From Rhodobacteraceae bacterium HLUCCA09 (GTDB lineage: Bacteria; Pseudomonadota; Alphaproteobacteria; Rhodobacterales; Rhodobacteraceae): 46,011 nucleotides of DNA. Under the pieces are notes generated by a model, which saw only the letters and a program-made list of their open reading frames with translations, had not been told where the DNA came from and ran no database searches. Both the position numbers and the translations under genes were made by a program. The stretch covers positions 24,488 to 70,498 of the forward strand of contig LJNT01000173.1 of NCBI GenBank assembly GCA_001314685.1. Direction: 5' to 3'. This document shows positions 41,735 to 46,011 of the stretch, piece by piece (position 1 is the stretch's first letter; each line of letters opens with the position of its first letter).

Positions 41735-43417
41735 ATGACCCCGTGGAACCGCGCAGAGCTGTCGCTGCGCCTGCTGGCGGTCGATCCCGGCGGGCTGGGG
41801 GGCCTCTGGCTGCGGGCCCGCTCGGGGCCGGTGCGCGAGCGGGTCGTGGCGGCGCTGGCCGCGCTGCCCCTGCCACGGCGCAAGATCCACCCGCAGATCG
41901 CCGACGAGCAGCTGTACGGGGGCGTCGACCTGTCGGCCACGCTCGGCGCCGGCCGCGTCGTGTGGCAGGAGGGGGTGCTGTCGCGTCCCTGCGCGGTGGT
42001 GCTGCCGATGGCCGAGCGGTGCCCGCCCGGCCTCGCCGCCCGCCTCGGTGCCGTGCTCGACGCCCATGACGGACACACGCTCATCGCGCTCGACGAAGGG
42101 GCGGAGCCGGAGGAGGCGCTGCCCGAGGCGCTGACCGACCGGCTGGCGCTGCATGTCGACCTCGACGGGGTGGCGCTGGCCGAGACGGCCGCGATCGAGC
42201 CGGGAAGCGTGCGGGTCGGCAACCCGCTGCGCGCCCTGCCCGCCGCGCCCGATGCCGCGCTGGCCGACCTGGCGGCGGTGGCGGTGCGGCTGGGCATCGC
42301 CTCGCTGCGCGCGCCGCTCTTCGCCCTGCGCGCCGCCCGCGCCCATGCGGCGCTCTCGGGGCGGGAGACGGTCGCGACGGAGGATCTGACGGCGGCGGTG
42401 GAGCTGGTGCTCGCCCCCCGTGCCACGCGGATGCCGGCGGCGGAGGACGAGGAGCCCGAGCGACCCGAGCCGCCCGAACCCGACGCGTCCGAGCAGGAGC
42501 CGGACGAGGGCGATCGCACCGAGGAGAGCGAGCAGGAGTTGCGCCTGCCCGAGGAGATCCTGCTCGAGGCCGCCGCGGCCGCCCTGCCGCGCGACCTGCT
42601 GGAGAAACTGGCGGCGGGGCGTGCGCCGCGCGTCGTCGCCGGCGCGTCGGGCAGCGGCGCGGGGCGCAAGGGCAACCGGCGCGGGCGGCCGCTGCCGCCC
42701 CGGCCCGGTCGGCTCGACGGGCAGACGCGGGTCGACCTGATCTCGACCCTGCGCGCCGCCGCGCCGTGGCAGCCGGTGCGCCGCAAGCACGCCGCGACCG
42801 AACAGCGGCTGCATGTGCGTCAGGGCGACATCCGCACCAAGCGCTACCAGGAGCAATCCGACCGCCTGCTGATCTTCGTGGTCGACGCCTCCGGCTCGGC
42901 CGCCATGACGCGCCTCGCCGAGGCGAAGGGCGCGGTGGAGTTGCTGCTGGGCGAGGCCTACGCGCGGCGCGACCACGTCGCGCTCGTCGCCTTCCGCGGC
43001 GAGGGGGCTGAGGTGCTGCTGCCGCCCACCCGCAGCCTCGTGCAGACGAAGCGGCGCCTCGCTGCCCTGCCCGGCGGCGGGGGCACACCGCTTGCCGCCG
43101 GTCTGACGGCCGCGATGGAGCTGGCGCGGGCGGCGCAGGGGCGCGGCATGACGCCGACGCTGGCACTGATCACCGACGGGCGGGCGAACATCGCCCTCGA
43201 CGGCACGGCCAACCGCGCGCAGGCGGGGGAAGACGCGACGCGGCTCGCGCGCGCGATCCGGGCGCAGGCGATCCCCGGCCTTGTGATCGACATGTCGCCG
43301 CGGCCGCAGCGCCCGCTCGAGGCTCTGGCGGCCGAGATGGGGGCGCCCTATCTCGCGCTGCCGCGCGCCGATGCCGGTCGGCTGTCGAAGGCCGTCTCGG
43401 CGACGCTCGACGACTGA
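41735..43417 (+). CDS. bchD: Magnesium chelatase subunit D
   Basis: A 560-residue subunit of the Mg-chelatase motor. An N-terminal degenerate AAA+ domain (RRKIHPQIADEQLYGGVDLS) is followed by an acidic Pro/Glu-rich linker at about residues 230-270 (EDEEPERPEPPEPDASEQEP). Then comes a von Willebrand A domain with MIDAS motif FVVDASGSAAMTRLAEAKGA near residue 390. LITDGRANIALDG and VIDMSPRPQRPLEALA fit BchD. It lies 133 bases after bchI and 11 bases before bchO. Confidence 0.97.
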   Translation: MTPWNRAELSLRLLAVDPGGLGGLWLRARSGPVRERVVAALAALPLPRRKIHPQIADEQLYGGVDLSATLGAGRVVWQEGVLSRPCAVVLPMAERCPPGLAARLGAVLDAHDGHTLIALDEGAEPEEALPEALTDRLALHVDLDGVALAETAAIEPGSVRVGNPLRALPAAPDAALADLAAVAVRLGIASLRAPLFALRAARAHAALSGRETVATEDLTAAVELVLAPRATRMPAAEDEEPERPEPPEPDASEQEPDEGDRTEESEQELRLPEEILLEAAAAALPRDLLEKLAAGRAPRVVAGASGSGAGRKGNRRGRPLPPRPGRLDGQTRVDLISTLRAAAPWQPVRRKHAATEQRLHVRQGDIRTKRYQEQSDRLLIFVVDASGSAAMTRLAEAKGAVELLLGEAYARRDHVALVAFRGEGAEVLLPPTRSLVQTKRRLAALPGGGGTPLAAGLTAAMELARAAQGRGMTPTLALITDGRANIALDGTANRAQAGEDATRLARAIRAQAIPGLVIDMSPRPQRPLEALAAEMGAPYLALPRADAGRLSKAVSATLDD

Positions 43418-43428
43418 GGGGCGGCGGG

Positions 43429-44295
43429 GTGGACTGGGCGCGCTACGCCGACACCTGGCCCAACGCCGAGCACTCGGCCTTCGCGCAGGCGCGGCCGCAT
43501 CGTTGGCACGTGCAGGCGCTGGGGCCCGAGGGCGCGCCGGTGCTGCTGCTGCTGCACGGGGCGGGAGGCGCGACGCATAGCTGGCGTGATCTCGCGCCCT
43601 TGCTGGCGCGGCGCTGGCGGGTGGTGGCACCCGACCTGCCGGGTCATGGCTTCACCCGGCTCGGCGCGTTGCAACGCTCCAGCCTCGACCTGATGGCGGC
43701 CGATCTGGAGACGCTTCTCGAGAAGCGCGGCGAACGCCCGGCGGCCATTGTGGGGCACTCGGCCGGGGGCGCGCTGGCGCTCAGGATGGCGCAGATCGCC
43801 GAGACCCCGCCTTCGGCCATCGTGGGCGTCAACGCCGCGCTCGACAATTTCGACGGGGCGGCGGGGTTTCTCTTTCCGATGATGGCCAAGGCGCTGGCGC
43901 TCAACCCGCTGGTCGCTCCGACGATGGCGCGGCTGGCCCAGCCCGGCACGGTGCAGCGGCTGATCGAGGGGACGGGGAGCCGCCTCGACGACCTCGGGCT
44001 CGCGCTGTACCGCGCCTGCGTCTCCGACGCGCGCCATGTCGACGGCACCCTGACGATGATGGCCCAGTGGCGGCTGGAGCGGCTGCGCGCCGCCCTGCAT
44101 CGCACCAAGGTGCCCACGCTGCTGCTCGCGGCCGAGCGCGACCGGGCGGTGTCGCCCGACACGTCGGAGCGCGCCGCGCGGAAGATGCCGCGGGCCGAGG
44201 CCGTGACGCTGCCGGGCCTCGGCCACCTCGCCCACGAGGAAGCGCCGGAGGAGGTGGCGGCGCGAATCGACGCCTTCCTCGCGCGCCACCTGTGA
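43429..44295 (+). CDS. bchO: BchO, alpha/beta hydrolase of the Mg-chelatase operon
   Basis: A 288-residue alpha/beta hydrolase. The nucleophile elbow is VGHSAGGALAL, the oxyanion region is LLLHGAGGATHSWRDLAPLL, and the catalytic Asp and His lie in LLAAERDRAVSPDT and GLGHLAHEEAPEEV. Start GTG 43429 follows gcggcgg, 11 bases after bchD. BchO is conserved next to bchID and may act on Mg-porphyrin intermediates, but its reaction is not established. The stop is one base from the stop of the convergent exchanger gene, with no room for a terminator. Confidence 0.92.
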   Translation: MDWARYADTWPNAEHSAFAQARPHRWHVQALGPEGAPVLLLLHGAGGATHSWRDLAPLLARRWRVVAPDLPGHGFTRLGALQRSSLDLMAADLETLLEKRGERPAAIVGHSAGGALALRMAQIAETPPSAIVGVNAALDNFDGAAGFLFPMMAKALALNPLVAPTMARLAQPGTVQRLIEGTGSRLDDLGLALYRACVSDARHVDGTLTMMAQWRLERLRAALHRTKVPTLLLAAERDRAVSPDTSERAARKMPRAEAVTLPGLGHLAHEEAPEEVAARIDAFLARHL

Positions 44296-44296
44296 G

Positions 44297-45235
44297 TCAG
44301 ATCGCCACCGTCAGCACGAGATAGCCCGCGTAGAGCGCGATCATCCCGGCTCCCTCTGCCCGCGTCACGCGCCAGCCCGTCACGGCGGCGGCCACCAGCA
44401 GCGCAGACGCGGCGGCCATCGCCCAGACGTCGACCTGCAGGATGCGCCCGTCGACCGGCAGCGGCGTCACCAGCGCCGTCACCCCGAGGATGCCGAGCAG
44501 GTTGAAGATGTTCGAGCCGACGACGTTTCCGAAGGCGACGTCACCCTCGCCCCGCCGCGCGGCGATGACCGAGGTCACGAGTTCGGGCAGCGAGGTGCCG
44601 ACGGCGACGATGGTCAGCCCGATCACCGCCTCGCTGACACCGAGCGCGGCGGCGATCTCCACCCCGCCCGTCAGCAGCGCCCGCGCGCCGCCAAGCACCA
44701 GCGCGAGGCCGGTGGCGAAGAACAACCCGGCCCGCCAGAGCGAGGGTGTGCGCGTCGCCGCCTCGATCACGTCGCGCGCCTCGGTCGGAGCCACGGGCCC
44801 GGGGCGGCGGAACGTGGCGTAGAGGAACGCCGCGAGGCCCAGCACCAGCACCGCGCCATGCCAGCGCGCGAGCGCGCCGGTCAGCATCAGCGCGATGCCC
44901 AGCACGGTAGCGAGCACCAGCGCCGAGCCGTCGCGGTGGAAGGCGGGGCCGTCGACCGCGATCGGCCGGATCAGGGCGGCGAGGCCGAGGATCAAGAGCA
45001 CGTTGGCCACGTTCGAGCCCACCACGTTGCCCACCGCGATGCCGGGCGCGCCGCCGAGGGCGGCCTGCAGCGAGGTGGCGAGCTCGGGCGCCGAGGTGCC
45101 GAAGCCGACGAGGGTGAGGCCGATGACGAGGGGCGGCACGGCGAGCCGCCGCGCGACGCCGACCGCGCCCCGCACCAGCAGGTCGCCCCCGACGAGCAGG
45201 GCGACGAGGCCGCCCGCGACAAGAAGATAGGCCAT
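44297..45235 (-). CDS. Calcium/sodium antiporter (CaCA family, YrbG-like)
   Basis: A 312-residue protein with about 10 membrane helices. It carries two alpha-repeats: [14 protein letters not shown] with [17 protein letters not shown] in the first half and [15 protein letters not shown] with [17 protein letters not shown] in the second. These are the ion-binding motifs of cation exchangers. The ATG at 45235 is chosen; ATG 45262 would add nine residues. It is convergent with bchO and is not part of the photosynthesis set. Confidence 0.92.
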   Translation of the reverse strand: MAYLLVAGGLVALLVGGDLLVRGAVGVARRLAVPPLVIGLTLVGFGTSAPELATSLQAALGGAPGIAVGNVVGSNVANVLLILGLAALIRPIAVDGPAFHRDGSALVLATVLGIALMLTGALARWHGAVLVLGLAAFLYATFRRPGPVAPTEARDVIEAATRTPSLWRAGLFFATGLALVLGGARALLTGGVEIAAALGVSEAVIGLTIVAVGTSLPELVTSVIAARRGEGDVAFGNVVGSNIFNLLGILGVTALVTPLPVDGRILQVDVWAMAAASALLVAAAVTGWRVTRAEGAGMIALYAGYLVLTVAI

Positions 45236-45324
45236 GACAGGCACCTTCGGCCGAAAGGACATCCCCTGCGGGAGCGCGGCATGTCGGTGCGCGCCGATCC
45301 GCGATCAAGAGCGCCACGAAAAAA

Positions 45325-45351
45325 GGGGCCGCCGGGTGGTCCGGCGGCCCC
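45325..45351 (-). terminator. Rho-independent terminator after cycA
   Basis: A perfect 11-bp stem (ggggccgccgg/ccggcggcccc) with a 5-base loop is followed on the minus strand by a T-tract (cccctttttt). It lies 33 bases past the cytochrome gene stop and ends that transcript. Confidence 0.85.
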
Positions 45352-45383
45352 TGGAATTCGTGCCCTGCCCGGGTCTTTCGGGC

Positions 45384-45839
45384 TCAGCTGCCCTCGTCTT
45401 CGGGCGGCGCGAGCGAGTAGAGATAGGCGTAGAGGTCTTGTGCCTCCTCTTCGGAGCGGACCTTCCACGTCATCGAGCCGCGCAGGCGGTTGTTGTCGGC
45501 CGTCTCGCGGATCCACGGGGTGGGGTCCTGGACATACCCGACGAAGTTCTCCTCGGTCCATTCGAGGCCCATCTCGTTGAGCGCCTCGATGCCGTTGGAA
45601 TAGCGGAAGCCGTCGACGGTGCCCGCGGTGCGCTCGGCGATCGCGTACAGGTTGGGGCCGGTGCGCGCATTGCGGCCGGCGAGCGTCTCGCCCTCGTCGT
45701 TCACCACGACGTGGCAGGTGATGCACTGCCGCTGGAAGAGGGCGGTGCCGGCTTCGGCGTCGCCGGCCGGCTCCTGGGCGATAGCGGGGGCTGCGATCAG
45801 GGACGCCAGCGTGACGCTGGCGGCGAACGTGGCTTTCAT
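45384..45839 (-). CDS. cycA: Periplasmic cytochrome c2-like protein
   Basis: A 151-residue secreted mono-haem cytochrome. The signal peptide covers residues 1-21 (ending ...APAIA). The haem motif CITCH has Cys39, Cys42 and axial His43. The axial Met is in RGSMTWKVRSEEEA, with GPNLYAIAERTAG in the core as in cytochrome c2. The likely role is shuttling electrons from the bc1 complex to the reaction centre. It lies 1.1 kb beyond bchO and has its own terminator. A c-type carrier for respiration is also possible. Confidence 0.9.
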   Translation of the reverse strand: MKATFAASVTLASLIAAPAIAQEPAGDAEAGTALFQRQCITCHVVVNDEGETLAGRNARTGPNLYAIAERTAGTVDGFRYSNGIEALNEMGLEWTEENFVGYVQDPTPWIRETADNNRLRGSMTWKVRSEEEAQDLYAYLYSLAPPEDEGS

Positions 45840-45991
45840 GGGTCGACCTCTCAGTGTGGCTGCTGGTTCGGCTACGCGCGTCAACCTACTGCTCCGGCGA
45901 CCGAGGTAAAGCCTCTATCGCACACCGCGGCACACCGCCTGCCGCGAAACCGGGCGCGCGGCGAACGCCCGCACGAGCCGTCACATGAAAA

Positions 45992-46011
45992 GGGGTGCCC
46001 GCGGGCGCCCC
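45992..46011 (-). terminator. Probable terminator of a gene beyond the right edge
   Basis: An inverted repeat ggggtgccc/gggcgcccc (one G-T wobble, 2-base apex) runs to the window end. On the minus strand it is followed by tttt and cat. It would end a leftward gene located past the window. Nothing else is visible in 45840-45991 but a probable cycA promoter region. Confidence 0.4.

Noticed and set aside
1-46011. CRISPR arrays, tRNA genes, insertion sequences or prophage genes
   Set aside because: No regularly spaced direct repeats, cloverleaf-type sequence, transposase, integrase or phage structural motifs were found in the reading of either strand.

Overview
The window is GC-rich, alphaproteobacterial DNA, and its gene content points to a phototrophic member of the Rhodobacteraceae. 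About 29 kb (roughly 15.1-44.3 kb) is a photosynthesis gene cluster. It has the bchCXYZ-pufQBALMX superoperon, the spheroidene-type carotenoid set (crtA, B, C, D, E, F, I) and tspO, in the arrangement classically known from Rhodobacter. PufX is present and no PufC follows pufM, which fits a Rhodobacter-like lineage rather than most pufC-bearing Roseobacters. I did not assign a genus.

Left flank (1-15.0 kb): housekeeping and accessory genes. These are a small HNH protein, TrhO (tRNA U34 hydroxylation), nicotinamidase PncA and nicotinate phosphoribosyltransferase PncB on either side of a membrane hybrid histidine kinase, a predicted APH-type kinase plus PLP phospho-lyase pair, ArfB ribosome rescue, a queuosine-precursor transporter, a secreted phytase-esterase-like protein, MepA, an MFS permease and two unrecognised proteins. 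A short leaderless-looking small ORF with a perfect, extended Shine-Dalgarno sequence lies near 9.9 kb.

Photosynthesis cluster: bchG, a PucC-family gene, bchP, idi and an L-lactate dehydrogenase read rightward and meet dxs, the last gene of the long leftward superoperon crtEF-bchCXYZ-pufQBALMX-dxs. crtDC diverges from crtEF. A HlyIII-family gene, tspO and crtBI read leftward, and crtA-bchIDO diverges from crtI. Together these encode GGPP supply (dxs, idi, crtE), spheroidene/spheroidenone synthesis, Mg-chelatase subunits I and D, chlorophyllide reductase (bchXYZ), late bacteriochlorophyll steps (bchC, G, P), LH1 (pufBA), reaction centre L and M, and PufX. Seven perfect TGT-N12-ACA palindromes (PpsR/CrtJ type) sit at the bchG, bchC, crtE/crtD and crtI/crtA control regions. 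Two of these regions have pairs separated by exactly 8 bp. Genes expected for the pathway but absent here (bchFNBHLM, bchE/J, puhA, ppsR, pucBA) must lie elsewhere, so the cluster is split.

Right flank (44.3-46.0 kb): a Ca/Na exchanger and a cytochrome c2-like periplasmic electron carrier, the likely electron donor to the reaction centre.

Most of the window is canonical. The least expected items are the apparent lack of a normal start codon for crtC inside crtD, the kinase/phospho-lyase pair, the small ORF carrying a mirror of the 16S rRNA 3' tail, four copies of a hairpin-plus-core repeat dispersed in the photosynthesis operons, and an LDH gene embedded between idi and dxs. No tRNA, rRNA, CRISPR array, transposase or prophage gene was seen.
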